Positions 46,140-53,882 of a DNA stretch of 64,000 nt are shown here, one piece after another. The DNA lies in the NCBI RefSeq assembly GCF_004340965.1, contig NZ_SLYA01000003.1:310001-374000 (forward strand), read 5' to 3'. The translations under genes were made by a program, and so were the position numbers. The notes below the pieces were generated by a model that was given only the letters and a program-made list of their open reading frames with translations, ran no database searches and was not told the origin of the DNA. This stretch comes from Sphingomonas sp. PP-CE-1A-559 (lineage in GTDB: Bacteria; Pseudomonadota; Alphaproteobacteria; Sphingomonadales; Sphingomonadaceae). The stretch's first letter is position 1, and the number at the start of each line of letters is the position of its first letter.

Positions 46140-46256
46140 AGGCGCGGCGACGTCCGCGCCGATGCGCAAGCAAAGCGCCGCGCAGCTTCAGGCCCGGCCG
46201 GCGGGTCGGCTAGAACTAGCCGAACCCGTCCGACGGCGGCTTTGCCGTCGGCGCTA
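46140..46256 (+). repeat. Stop-adjacent structured repeat (family G), copy 4
   Basis: Begins 3 bases after the methyltransferase stop, same strand. Aligns along its full length with copy 1 at 3648-3750 (read on the minus strand). Contains 'CGGCCGGCGGGTCGGCTAG', whose end pairs with 'CTAGCCGAACCC', then 'CCGACGGCGGC-TTT-GCCGTCGG', an almost perfect hairpin. Confidence 0.75.
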
Positions 46257-46302
46257 GTGTTGCTCCAAGTCAGGTAAACGGAAACCTCGTCCAAATCCTC
46301 TC

Positions 46303-46385
46303 CGTCATCCTGACGAAAGTCAGGACCCAGAGCCAATCAGGATAGCGTTCTCGACCCTGGGTCCTGACTTTCGTCAGGATGACGG
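46303..46385. repeat. Palindromic repeat, 'CCTGACGAAAGTCAGG' type
   Basis: 'CGTCATCCTGACGAAAGTCAGGACCC' and 'GGGTCCTGACTTTCGTCAGGATGACG' face each other over about 30 bases; each arm also contains its own short hairpin. Lies in the convergent gap between the methyltransferase and phospholipase genes. Confidence 0.75.
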
Positions 46386-46410
46386 GAGAAATTAGATGTC
46401 CCCCGACCCT

Positions 46411-47571
46411 CTACTCGTCGATCCCGAAATTAAGTCCACGCGACAAGCTCGGGTCGACCACCGCCACCACGAAATACGCGCCAAACTGCTTCAATCGCTG
46501 CACCCACCCGGTGTTCGCCTGGTACAGTTCCTTGGTCACCTCGACCGACTTCGCCACCTCACCGTCAATATACCCACGGACATGCGCTGCGAACGCCGCA
46601 TCCTCGATCCGCAGCATCAGTTCGAGATTGATGAACAGGCTGCGCATGTCGAAGTTCGCCGAGCCGATATGGACGGCGTCGTCGATCACGTAGAGCTTCG
46701 TGTGCAGCTTGGTCGGCTGGTATTCGAACAGGCGCACGCCCTTGCGCAACAGCCCGGCATAGGTGAAGCGCGCGGCGGCGATCGTCGCGTTGTTGTCGGA
46801 TTTGCTCGCCGTGACGACCCGGACCTCGGCCTGCCGCCGCCCGGCCTTATCGAGCCGACGCAGCAGCGCGGGGCTAGGCGTGAAATACCCGGCGATGATA
46901 TCGATCCGCCGCCCGCGTCGCATGTCGTCGCGCACCGCGCGAGCCCAGGGCGACAGTTTCCGCGTCGGTCCACCGATCAGCCAGCGGGTCGCGCCCTTGG
47001 TCTCGCTCCAGTGAGACAGCGCCGCGTTCAGCCGCCGCAGCTTGCCCTTCGGCTCATGGATCCACTCCTTCAGCGCATCGAAATAGCCGGCCAGCCGCCC
47101 CGCCGCCGGACCCTCAACCAGCAAACCCAGGTCGCGCCACGCCTGCTCTGCGGCAGTCCCGAAATAATCATCCTCGATGTTGAAGCCGCCGATGATGATC
47201 CGCGTCTCGTCGGCAAGCGCGAGCTTCTGATGGTTGCGGAGCAGGTAGCGGCGGCCGAACCGTGCGGAAAACCGGCATACCGACACGTTGGCGGCTTCGA
47301 GCGGTTCGAAAAAGGCGTATGGGGCATCGTCGCTACCGAACCCGTCGACGATCAGCGCGACCTCGACCCCGCGCTTGGCGGCGGCAATGAGCGCGGCGTT
47401 GACGCGCTTTCCGGACTCGTCGTCGGCATATATATAATAGAGGATGCGCAGGGTTCGCTCGGCGCCGTCGATCAGCGCGAGCACCGCGCCGAGGCGGCGG
47501 GGGCCGGTATCGAGCAGCGTCATCTGGTTGCCGTCGACGCTGAAAGTCGGCTGGTCTGCTGGATCTTCCAT
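46411..47571 (-). CDS. Phospholipase D-like protein (cardiolipin synthase family)
   Basis: A 386-residue protein with two HKD motifs: 'RNHQKLALADETRIIIGGFNIED' (first) and 'LHTKLYVIDDAVHIGSANFDMRS' (second). This is the cardiolipin synthase/phosphatidyltransferase layout. There are no N-terminal membrane helices, unlike E. coli ClsA, so it resembles ClsB. It could make cardiolipin from phosphatidylglycerol and other donors; its activity is not proven. The start is uncertain: ATG at 47571 is used, with in-frame ATGs at 47589 and 47619. Divergent from rpoZ. Confidence 0.85.
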   Translation of the reverse strand: MEDPADQPTFSVDGNQMTLLDTGPRRLGAVLALIDGAERTLRILYYIYADDESGKRVNAALIAAAKRGVEVALIVDGFGSDDAPYAFFEPLEAANVSVCRFSARFGRRYLLRNHQKLALADETRIIIGGFNIEDDYFGTAAEQAWRDLGLLVEGPAAGRLAGYFDALKEWIHEPKGKLRRLNAALSHWSETKGATRWLIGGPTRKLSPWARAVRDDMRRGRRIDIIAGYFTPSPALLRRLDKAGRRQAEVRVVTASKSDNNATIAAARFTYAGLLRKGVRLFEYQPTKLHTKLYVIDDAVHIGSANFDMRSLFINLELMLRIEDAAFAAHVRGYIDGEVAKSVEVTKELYQANTGWVQRLKQFGAYFVVAVVDPSLSRGLNFGIDE

Positions 47572-47689
47572 GGGCAGCCTGATGGACATGGCGGGCACCG
47601 GAGGCAAGCCAAGGCGCATTTCTTGACTTTGCAGGCCATCCCCCGTAGGCGACGCATTCTCATTCTATCGTTGTTACGAAGGAAGCCGC

Positions 47690-48034
47690 ATGGCGCGCGT
47701 TACCGTCGAGGATTGTGTCGACAAGATCCCCAACCGGTTCGACCTGGTGTTGTTCGCGGCCCAGCGTGCGCGCCAAATCTCGGGCGGCGCCGAACTGACG
47801 CTCGACCGCGACCGCGACAAGAACCCGGTCGTCGCGCTGCGCGAGATCGCCGACGAGAACGTCAAGCCGACGCATCTCAAGGAACAGGTCATCCAGGGCC
47901 TGCAGAAGGTTCGCGTCGACGACGACGACGAGGTCGATGCCGTCGGCAGCTTGGCCGCCTCGGCCGAGGCACTGCGGCTTACCGCCGCTGCGCCGCCGCG
48001 GAACCAGAATCTCGGGGCGGATTACGAGGGTTGA
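47690..48034 (+). CDS. rpoZ: RNA polymerase omega subunit
   Basis: A 114-residue omega subunit: '[30 protein letters not shown]' is the conserved core that wraps the beta' subunit. The alphaproteobacterial form has the usual acidic middle ('[13 protein letters not shown]'). GAAGGAAG precedes the ATG at 47690. The usual neighbour spoT/relA is not adjacent here. It is followed by a G-family repeat and a terminator. Confidence 0.95.
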   Translation: MARVTVEDCVDKIPNRFDLVLFAAQRARQISGGAELTLDRDRDKNPVVALREIADENVKPTHLKEQVIQGLQKVRVDDDDEVDAVGSLAASAEALRLTAAAPPRNQNLGADYEG

Positions 48035-48046
48035 GGCAGGGGATTA

Positions 48047-48129
48047 GCGAAAGCTAATTCGCGGCTTGGCCGAAACCCCGGCCGGCGGGCATAGCCCGGC
48101 CGACGACGCGGCTTTGCCGCGGCGCGCGA
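48047..48129 (+). repeat. Stop-adjacent structured repeat (family G), copy 3
   Basis: Begins about 12 bases after the rpoZ stop, same strand. Contains 'AATTCGCGGCTTGGCC', the core 'CCCCGGCCGGCGGGCATAGC', 'CCGGCCGACGACGCGGC' and a GCGGC-TTT-GCCGC hairpin. A separate intrinsic terminator comes next. Confidence 0.75.
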
Positions 48130-48138
48130 GATAGACAG

Positions 48139-48172
48139 AGCCCGTGGACCCAAGTCCGCGGGCTTTTTCTTT
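48139..48172 (+). terminator. Intrinsic terminator after rpoZ
   Basis: AGCCCGTGGA / TCCGCGGGCT stem (one wobble) with loop CCCAAG, followed by TTTTTCTTT. Confidence 0.85.
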
Positions 48173-48173
48173 A

Positions 48174-48215
48174 TACCCTCTCCCTGAGGGGGAGAGGGAA
48201 GGGGCCCGCGGCACT
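48174..48215. repeat. Palindromic repeat, family C variant
   Basis: 'CCCTCTCCCTGAGGGGGAGAGGG' hairpin with an attached GGGGCCCGCGGC stretch. Lies between the rpoZ terminator and an A-family copy. Confidence 0.6.
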
Positions 48216-48274
48216 TGCCGTGGGAAGGTTGAGGGCACGTGCTTCAGGCAAACCGCCGACCCACGCCCTCTCCT

Positions 48275-48328
48275 TGTTCTCCCGCGAAGGCGGGAGCCCA
48301 GTCTGGATCCCCGCCTTCGCGGGGAACC
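48275..48328. repeat. Palindromic intergenic repeat, family A
   Basis: 'TGTTCTCCCGCGAAGGCGGG' with 'CCCCGCCTTCGCGGGGAACC'. Sixth kind of structure within the 421-base gap between the convergent rpoZ and rlmE genes, which contains no gene. Confidence 0.8.
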
Positions 48329-48369
48329 ATGCTTATGATTCATTCCAGCCGCATTGCTTGCGACCACCC

Positions 48370-48455
48370 TTAGGCAGAGCGCTACGGCTAAGCCGCGTCG
48401 TCAGTCGTTGCTACGCAACGCTGGCCGGGCTTTCGACTGGTCCGAAATAGCAGCG
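48370..48455 (-). repeat. Stop-adjacent structured repeat (family G), copy 5
   Basis: Begins directly after the rlmE stop and reads in the direction of rlmE. On the minus strand: a hairpin formed with the last codon (CCGAAATAGC / GCTATTTCGG), then 'AAGCCCGGCCAGCGTTGCG', 'TAGCAACGACTGACGACGCG' and 'GCTTAGCCGTAGCGC'. It is more diverged than the other copies. Confidence 0.65.
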
Positions 48456-49127
48456 CTATTTCGGGTCTCGGCCTTTGAACCCCTGCGCTACCACGAACCA
48501 CTCAACCGATCCCTTACGACTAGCCGGCGGCTTGGCATGCTTCACGGTCTTGAAGTTCCGCTTCATCTCCGCGACCAGCTCGGAATCCGCGCCGCCCGCG
48601 AAGACCTTCGACACGAACGTCCCGCCTGGCTCCAGCACTTCGCAGGCAAAGTGCAGCGCCGTCTCGACCAGCGCCATCGTCCGCAAGGCATCGGTCTGCG
48701 GATGCCCGACCGTATTGGCCGCCATGTCCGACAGCACCAGGTCCGGCGCGCCGCCCAGAGCCTCGATCAGCTTGCCAGGGGCTGCATCGTCGAGAAAATC
48801 CATCTCGAAGATCGTCACGCCTTCGATCGGATCGACCGGGAGCAGGTCGATGCCCACGACCGTCGCCTTGGGTATCCGCCGCCGGATCACCTGCGCCCAG
48901 CCGCCCGGCGCGAGGCCGAGATCGACCACGCGCTTCGACCCGCGGATCAACTCGAACCGCTCGTCGAGCTCGATCAGCTTGTACGCCGCCCGGCTGCGAT
49001 AGCCGTCGGCCTTGGCGCGCTTCACATACGGATCGTTCAACTGCCGCTCGAGCCAGCGCGTCGACTGCGCGGTCCGCTTGCGCGCAGTGAGCACGCGGAC
49101 ATGACCGCCGGAACCACCGCGACTCAT
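48456..49127 (-). CDS. rlmE: 23S rRNA (uridine-2'-O)-methyltransferase
   Basis: RlmE/FtsJ, 223 residues, methylates U2552 of 23S rRNA during late 50S assembly. Seen: the KDKE catalytic set in 'RAAYKLIELDERF' (Lys), 'VLSDMAANTVGH' (Asp), 'GGTFVSKVFAGG' (Lys) and 'SVEWFVVAQGF' (Glu), and the SAM loop 'VDLGLAPGGWAQV'. The ATG at 49125-49127 overlaps the stop of ppx by 4 bases. An extension to 49301 is rejected because it runs inside ppx. Confidence 0.95.
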   Translation of the reverse strand: MSRGGSGGHVRVLTARKRTAQSTRWLERQLNDPYVKRAKADGYRSRAAYKLIELDERFELIRGSKRVVDLGLAPGGWAQVIRRRIPKATVVGIDLLPVDPIEGVTIFEMDFLDDAAPGKLIEALGGAPDLVLSDMAANTVGHPQTDALRTMALVETALHFACEVLEPGGTFVSKVFAGGADSELVAEMKRNFKTVKHAKPPASRKGSVEWFVVAQGFKGRDPK

Positions 49128-50188
49128 GCCGTCGCTCCCGTGGCTTTGCCGGGCTTGGGCGAACCCATCAGGCCGCGCAGGATACCCTCGCGAATGCCGC
49201 GGTCGGCGATGCCGAGCCGTTCGGCGGGCCACAAATCCATGATCGTCTCCAGAATGGCACAGCCCGCGACCACCAGGTCGGCGCGCTCGTTGCCGATGCA
49301 CGGCAGCTTGGCGCGCTCCGTGATCGACATATGGGAAAGGTCGGCACTGATCCGCCGCATCGCCGACGCGGGTACGATCAGCCCGTCGACCACCGAGCGG
49401 TCGTAATGGCTGAGCCCGAGATGTACGCTGCCGAGCGTCGTGACGGTGCCGCTGGTCCCCAGCAGCCGCGGCCGCTCGATATGCCGGGGCAGGCGGGCTG
49501 CAAACTCCGCGAAACTGTCCGCAACGACCTGACGCATCTTCGCATACGCGGCACGACGGCCGCCTTCGCCCTCACCGCCACCGGCATGCTCGGTCAGCGA
49601 CACCACACCCCACGGCGCCGAATGCCAGTCGAGCACGGTCGGGATCGGCGTCGAGGTATCGACCAGCACGAGTTCGGTCGAGCCGCCGCCGATATCGAAC
49701 ACGAGCGCGGGATCCTCCCCCGGCTCGATCAGTGCATGGCAGCCGAGCACCGCCAGCCGCGCCTCTTCCTCGGCGGAAATGATGTCGAGATGGATGCCGG
49801 TCTCGGCGAGCGCGCGCGCGATGAACGCAGGCCCGTTCGAGGCCTGCCGACACGCCTCCGTCGCAACCGACCGCGCCAAGGTAACGTTGCGCCGCTGGAG
49901 CTTGTCCGAACACACGCGCAAGGCCGCGATCGTCCGCTCGATTGCTGCATCGCTGAGCTTGCCAGTCGAGGCCAATCCCTCCCCCAGCCGGACGATTCGC
50001 GAGAACGCATCGATCACCGCGAACCCGCCAGCCTGCGGCCGCGCGATCAGCAATCTGCAATTGTTGGTGCCGAGATCGAGCGCGGCAAACGCCTGCGCAT
50101 CGGCCCACCGCCCACGAGAGGGCCGGGTCGCCGCCGGACGGGCAGGACTGCCCTGCCGGAACGGCATTCGGGCGGAAACATCCCCCAT
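49124..50188 (-). CDS. Ppx/GppA-family exopolyphosphatase
   Basis: A 354-residue phosphatase of the ASKHA fold, hydrolysing polyphosphate or pppGpp. Seen: 'FAALDLGTNNCRLLIA' (phosphate 1), 'LVFDIGGGSTELVLVD' (phosphate 2), 'RLLGTSGTVTTLGSVHL' (adenosine/phosphate loop). It lacks the C-terminal domain of E. coli Ppx, like the short actinobacterial and alphaproteobacterial forms. The ATG at 50186-50188 is chosen; the ribosome site is weak. Co-transcribed with rlmE. Confidence 0.9.
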   Translation of the reverse strand: MGDVSARMPFRQGSPARPAATRPSRGRWADAQAFAALDLGTNNCRLLIARPQAGGFAVIDAFSRIVRLGEGLASTGKLSDAAIERTIAALRVCSDKLQRRNVTLARSVATEACRQASNGPAFIARALAETGIHLDIISAEEEARLAVLGCHALIEPGEDPALVFDIGGGSTELVLVDTSTPIPTVLDWHSAPWGVVSLTEHAGGGEGEGGRRAAYAKMRQVVADSFAEFAARLPRHIERPRLLGTSGTVTTLGSVHLGLSHYDRSVVDGLIVPASAMRRISADLSHMSITERAKLPCIGNERADLVVAGCAILETIMDLWPAERLGIADRGIREGILRGLMGSPKPGKATGATA

Positions 50189-50351
50189 CGCCGTAAACTC
50201 GCTATCTATGTCTGCCGCCGCGGGAAAATACCCGCCCGGTGCTTGGACACGAATGTAGCGCGGCGGCGCGATTACGCAAGCGAACTGGCGGGTCGGCATC
50301 ATCTTGGCGTTGACAGCCTTGGCGGTCGCCCGTAGAGCCCGCCCTCGCTGA

Positions 50352-50425
50352 TGCCCCGTCGTCTAATGGTAAGACTGCGGTTTCTGATACCGCCTATTGA
50401 GGTTCGAATCCTCACGGGGCATCCA
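50352..50425 (+). tRNA. tRNA-Gln (anticodon CTG)
   Basis: A complete 74-base cloverleaf including the encoded CCA: acceptor TGCCCCG pairs with CGGGGCA; D arm GTC..GAC; anticodon stem GCGGT/ACCGC with loop TTCTGAT giving CTG; T arm GAGGTTCGAATCCTC. Such genes are common integration sites; foreign-looking sequence follows on its 3' side. Confidence 0.97.
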
Positions 50426-50794
50426 GCGCCTCCCGCCTGAGCGGTCGAGGCCATTCCAAAACAAACGACGAGTTCAACGAGCACCTTGGCGCTTGATGAT
50501 CCCTGCATGCGTCGACCGGCTGCTCGGTCGGGTAAGCGCCGTTTTGCACTCGGTCGAGTAAGGCGACACGGAAGCCGCTTGCCCGAATTCGCCTCGGGAC
50601 ATGAATCCGCCGGTCACGATGCAAGACGCAGTCGCCATGCTCCACGCCGCCTTGGCGCCAAGAAATTTGCACACCGAGGCCAAAGCCAGGGGCTCAGATC
50701 GGCTAAAACGCTCTCAGCCAGCGTCACCGATAAGGCGGTATCGACTGTTCGACGTCGTTACTTTCACATGCTTGGGGCGCTGATATCCTCGCGT
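50426..50794. other. Non-coding or remnant stretch after tRNA-Gln
   Basis: A 369-base stretch, more mixed in base content than its surroundings. Several short frames exist on both strands, but none shows a ribosome site or a recognised protein pattern. It may be a remnant of an integrated element. No second copy of the tRNA 3' end is visible in the window. Confidence 0.4.
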
Positions 50795-51106
50795 TCATTC
50801 CCTTGCATCGCGCAGCGCTTCCAACTGAACCAGTCTCACCGGATCGTCGGCTGCGAGCGCCTCTTCGAGATAAAAGTTGTGCGCTATATCCCGCACTACC
50901 CGCTGCGCCTCGCCGCTATATTCCTCGGCGATTATGGCGAAAGCGTCGATCAGTTCACGTAGAAAATCTTTATCTAAATTTCCGAGCTGGTCCGCTAGCG
51001 CTTCCATCATCGTGACGGCCGTATCAAGGTTTAGCTCCTCTTCCTCGGTCAGCTCAAGAAAAACGACATAATCCGCAATGATGTGCGCGATCTGGGTAAC
51101 TATCAT
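50795..51106 (-). CDS. Small acidic protein, probable immunity protein for the adjacent toxin remnant
   Basis: A 103-residue, strongly acidic, mostly helical protein ('LELTEEEELNLDTAVTMMEALADQLGNLDKDFLRELIDAFAIIAEEY'). I do not recognise the family. The role is inferred from position: its ATG overlaps the stop of the decayed toxin gene as ATGA, the usual toxin-immunity junction, and it is acidic and intact while the toxin is broken. Codon use is less GC-rich than in the housekeeping genes around it. It is followed by no clear terminator. Confidence 0.65.
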   Translation of the reverse strand: MIVTQIAHIIADYVVFLELTEEEELNLDTAVTMMEALADQLGNLDKDFLRELIDAFAIIAEEYSGEAQRVVRDIAHNFYLEEALAADDPVRLVQLEALRDARE

Positions 51107-51787
51107 GGTTTGACTACCCTTACCTTGATGTTGGTGACGTTCATCCTCTTTAGGAGCTTTAGGGTCTTAATCTTCTGCACAGGAGTAGGAACTTCCTATC
51201 CTCCAATGAGGAGATGTTGTGCCAAGACTTCCGATTGTCGCGAGATCTGGGACTGTGCGCGTGGTGCGGTGACTATTTTCCATTCCCGGTCGATCACGTA
51301 ATCGCCTTGGTAACCAGATTTGTCGTTAGCGCAGCACGGGCCAGTCACCGTTCCCGCCCCGACATCGTAAAGCCCCTGGCCGACTCCACCAACGAAACCG
51401 GAGTGCGCGCGGGCGGCATTCCGACCGACCCGTGCTCTACTGATCTCCGGCCAACTCCCGCTAGCGGTCTCGCCTGCGGCATTTTGGTTTTCGGGTGCGC
51501 CGCAGTCCGCGACCCGCGCCTTGGAGCGCGTCCGACATAGGAAGACGTGCGACCGTTCCCGGCGTTAGTCAGATCGCCGTTGCTCGATCCGTCATGGCGT
51601 CCCGCACCCGCGAAGGTAAACCAGCCGTCCGCCGGATCATGCCATGGATAAATTTGCGTTCGATACCGTCAGGACCCAGCGCCAATGGCACCTTACCCGT
51701 CCGCAGCCACCGCGAGAACGCGTTCCGCTCGCTGCTGACTGCACCATGCCATCCCCCGCTGTCTTTGCGGTGAGAACATCTGGGCAA
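51103..51787 (-). pseudogene. Decayed exported toxin gene with nuclease-like C-terminus
   Basis: No single frame covers this stretch, but joined pieces give one protein. Piece 1 (from about 51787): 'ERNAFSRWLRTGKVPLALGP' and 'GIERKF'. A one-base loss near 51649 moves the frame, which continues '.PWHDPADGWFTFAGAG'. A second shift lies near 51540-51570; the third piece reads 'HSGFVGGVGQGLYDVGAGTV', 'GYQGDYVIDREWKIV' and 'RQSEVLAQHLLIGG'. Then a TAG at 51196-51198 stands where a Trp codon is expected, and the same frame goes on 'EVPTPVQKIKTLKLL' to a TGA at 51103. This layout matches secreted toxins I recall from sphingomonads, with 'KFNPWHDP..GRFTFAG' early and 'GDYVID.KWK..' near the end. The middle seems deleted and the 5' end is unclear. 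Confidence 0.65.
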
Positions 51788-51861
51788 CGTTGTCCTAGCA
51801 GCCGAGCGCGGCGCGAGCGGATCCTGAGATCCGCCTCGCTCGGTCGCGCTTCTTTGTAGCG

Positions 51862-51948
51862 TGGTGCCCGGAAGAGGACTCGAACCTCCACGACCTTGCG
51901 ATCGCCAGCACCTGAAGCTGGTGCGTCTACCAATTCCGCCATCCGGGC
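51862..51948 (-). tRNA. tRNA-Leu (anticodon CAG)
   Basis: A complete class II tRNA of 87 bases with encoded CCA: acceptor GCCCGGA / TCCGGGC, a long variable arm (about GCGATCGCAAGGTCGT), anticodon stem CCAGC/GCTGG with loop TTCAGGT giving CAG, and T arm GGAGGTTCGAGTCCTC. Together with tRNA-Gln it bounds the toxin island. Confidence 0.97.
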
Positions 51949-52060
51949 ACGGGGTAGGAGGGCGCCTCTAGGGGAGGGTCGCGATGCTTGTCAACACGCC
52001 TCTTGCTGGGGCAAGGGGTTATTCGTGATTGGCAGGCAAAACAAAGTGGACGGACGCGCG

Positions 52061-53014
52061 ATGAACGACAAACTGGTGACGCTGATCGGGGGTGGCGGTT
52101 TCGTCGGCCGCTATGTCGCGCAGGCGCTGCTGGCGACGGGTGCGCGCGTCCGCATCGCGCAACGCGATCCGCGGCAGGCGTTCTTCCTTAAGCCGCTCGG
52201 CGGGCTCGGCCAGACGCAGTTCGTCGGTGCCGACGTCACCAAGCCCGAGACGATCGCGCATGCGGTGCATGGCTCGGACGTGGTGGTGAACCTGGTCGGC
52301 GTGCTGGCGGGCGATTTTCAGCGGGTGCAGGCGCTCGGCGCACAGACGGTCGCGCAGGCTGCGGCGAAGGCCGGCGTCGGCGCGCTCGTGCATGTCTCGG
52401 CGATCGGCGCGGATCCGGAGTGCGCGTCGGCGTACGGCAAGTCGAAGGGGCAGGGCGAGGCGGCCGTGCTCGAGGCGTTCCCCAACGCGACGATCCTGCG
52501 ACCATCGATCGTGTTCGGCCAGGAAGACCAGTTCGTGAACCGCTTTGCCGGGATGATCGCCAAGGCGCCGGTCGTGCCGGTGCTGCGCGCGAGCGCGAAG
52601 TTCCAGCCGGTGTTCGTCGGCAACGTGGCCGACGCGGTGGTGGCAGCGGCGTCCGATCCCGAGACGTTCGGCGGCAAGACCTTCGAACTCGGCGGGCCTG
52701 ACATCATCACGATGGGCAATCTCATCCGCTGGATCGCCAAGACGATCGGCCGCAACCCTTCGATCGTCGAGCTGCCGGACTTTGCCGGCGCGCTGATCGC
52801 CAAGGGGGGCTTCCTGCCGGGTGCGCCGATCACCAAGGATCAGTGGACGATGCTGCAGAGCGACAATATCGTCACCGGCACCGATGGCCTCGCCGCGTTC
52901 GGGATCGAGGCGACGCCATTGTCGACGGTCGCGCCGGGCTGGCTGGTGCGCTTTCGCAAGGCCGGACGGTTCGGTCGTCGCGCCGAGACGCATGCGGAAG
53001 TCCATGTCGCCTGA
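52061..53014 (+). CDS. NAD(P)-binding protein, complex I NDUFA9-like
   Basis: A 317-residue atypical short-chain dehydrogenase. The Rossmann motif 'TLIGGGGFVGRYVAQAL' is at about residues 7-23, followed by 'VGADVTKPETIAHAVHGSDVVVNLVGVL' and 'VHVSAIGADPECASAYGKSKGQGE' (the Y-x-x-x-K position). It matches the NDUFA9 subfamily, an accessory subunit of mitochondrial complex I; in bacteria it may be a ubiquinone-related or structural protein. The ATG at 52061 is used; upstream in-frame codons overlap the tRNA-Leu gene. Confidence 0.9.
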   Translation: MNDKLVTLIGGGGFVGRYVAQALLATGARVRIAQRDPRQAFFLKPLGGLGQTQFVGADVTKPETIAHAVHGSDVVVNLVGVLAGDFQRVQALGAQTVAQAAAKAGVGALVHVSAIGADPECASAYGKSKGQGEAAVLEAFPNATILRPSIVFGQEDQFVNRFAGMIAKAPVVPVLRASAKFQPVFVGNVADAVVAAASDPETFGGKTFELGGPDIITMGNLIRWIAKTIGRNPSIVELPDFAGALIAKGGFLPGAPITKDQWTMLQSDNIVTGTDGLAAFGIEATPLSTVAPGWLVRFRKAGRFGRRAETHAEVHVA

Positions 53015-53072
53015 TCCTGCGCGTGCTACGTACGCCTGACACTGCCCTGACCTACCGCGCCGGAGCACCCGC

Positions 53073-53882
53073 TTGACCGAACTTCTCACCGTCATCCTCC
53101 TCGGCATCGTCGAGGGGATCACCGAATTCCTGCCCGTCTCGTCGACCGGGCATCTTATTCTCGCGACGCGGCTGCTCGGCTATGATGCGGGGCGCTGGGA
53201 GGTGTTCAACGTCGTCATCCAGCTCGGCGCGATCCTCGCGATCGTCGTGCTATACTGGCGGACGTTCTGGGCGGTCGGCATGGGGCTGTTGAAGCGCGAG
53301 CCGAAGTCGTGGCTGTTCCTGCGCAACCTCGTGGTCGCGTTCATCCCGGCGGCGGTGATCGGCCTCGCGCTGCACAAGCATATCGAGGCGCTGCTGGGGA
53401 ATGCGGAGGTCGTCGCGATCGCGCTGATCGTCGGCGGCTTCGCGATCCTCGCGGTCGAGCGGTTCGCGCCGCGCAGCGACATCAGCGGCGTGGCGGACAT
53501 CCCCCTGAAGACGGTAATCGGCATCGGCTTCCTCCAGTGTCTTGCGATGGTCCCCGGCGTCAGCCGCTCTGGTGCGACGATTCTCGGTGCGCTGGCGCTG
53601 GGCGTTGAGCGGCGCACGGCGGCCGAGTTCAGTTTCTTTCTCGCGATCCCGACGATGCTCGGCGCGAGCGCGCTCGAATTGCTGAAGAACCGCGATGCGA
53701 TCGCGAGCGGCGGCGGTGTCGGGCTTGGCGCGATCGCGATCGGCGCCGCAGTGTCGTTCGTCGTCGCGCTGCTGGTCGTGAAGTGGTTCGTCGGGATCGT
53801 CACCAAGCACGGGTTCGTGCCTTTTGCCTGGTACCGGGTAGCTGCCGGCTCGGCTGCGCTGGTCTGGTTGCTCAGCAAGTAG
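53073..53882 (+). CDS. uppP: Undecaprenyl-diphosphatase
   Basis: A 269-residue membrane enzyme (BacA/UppP) that regenerates undecaprenyl phosphate for cell-wall and polysaccharide synthesis. Seen: 'GIVEGITEFLPVSSTGHLIL' near the N-terminus and 'MVPGVSRSGATILGALALG' in the second half, the two catalytic motifs, plus about eight helices. It starts with TTG at 53073 after GGAG. It is 58 bases behind the NDUFA9-like gene and likely in one operon. Confidence 0.95.
   Translation: MTELLTVILLGIVEGITEFLPVSSTGHLILATRLLGYDAGRWEVFNVVIQLGAILAIVVLYWRTFWAVGMGLLKREPKSWLFLRNLVVAFIPAAVIGLALHKHIEALLGNAEVVAIALIVGGFAILAVERFAPRSDISGVADIPLKTVIGIGFLQCLAMVPGVSRSGATILGALALGVERRTAAEFSFFLAIPTMLGASALELLKNRDAIASGGGVGLGAIAIGAAVSFVVALLVVKWFVGIVTKHGFVPFAWYRVAAGSAALVWLLSK

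Noticed and set aside
50474..50683. Short minus-strand frame after tRNA-Gln ('MASVCKFLGAKAAWSM..')
   Set aside because: No recognised family and no ribosome site; competing frames on both strands are equally open. Recorded as a remnant stretch only.
51637..51942. Minus-strand open frame starting 'MAELVDAPASGAGDRKVVEVR'
   Set aside because: This is the well-known false translation of a tRNA-Leu gene; the real feature is the tRNA at 51862-51948.
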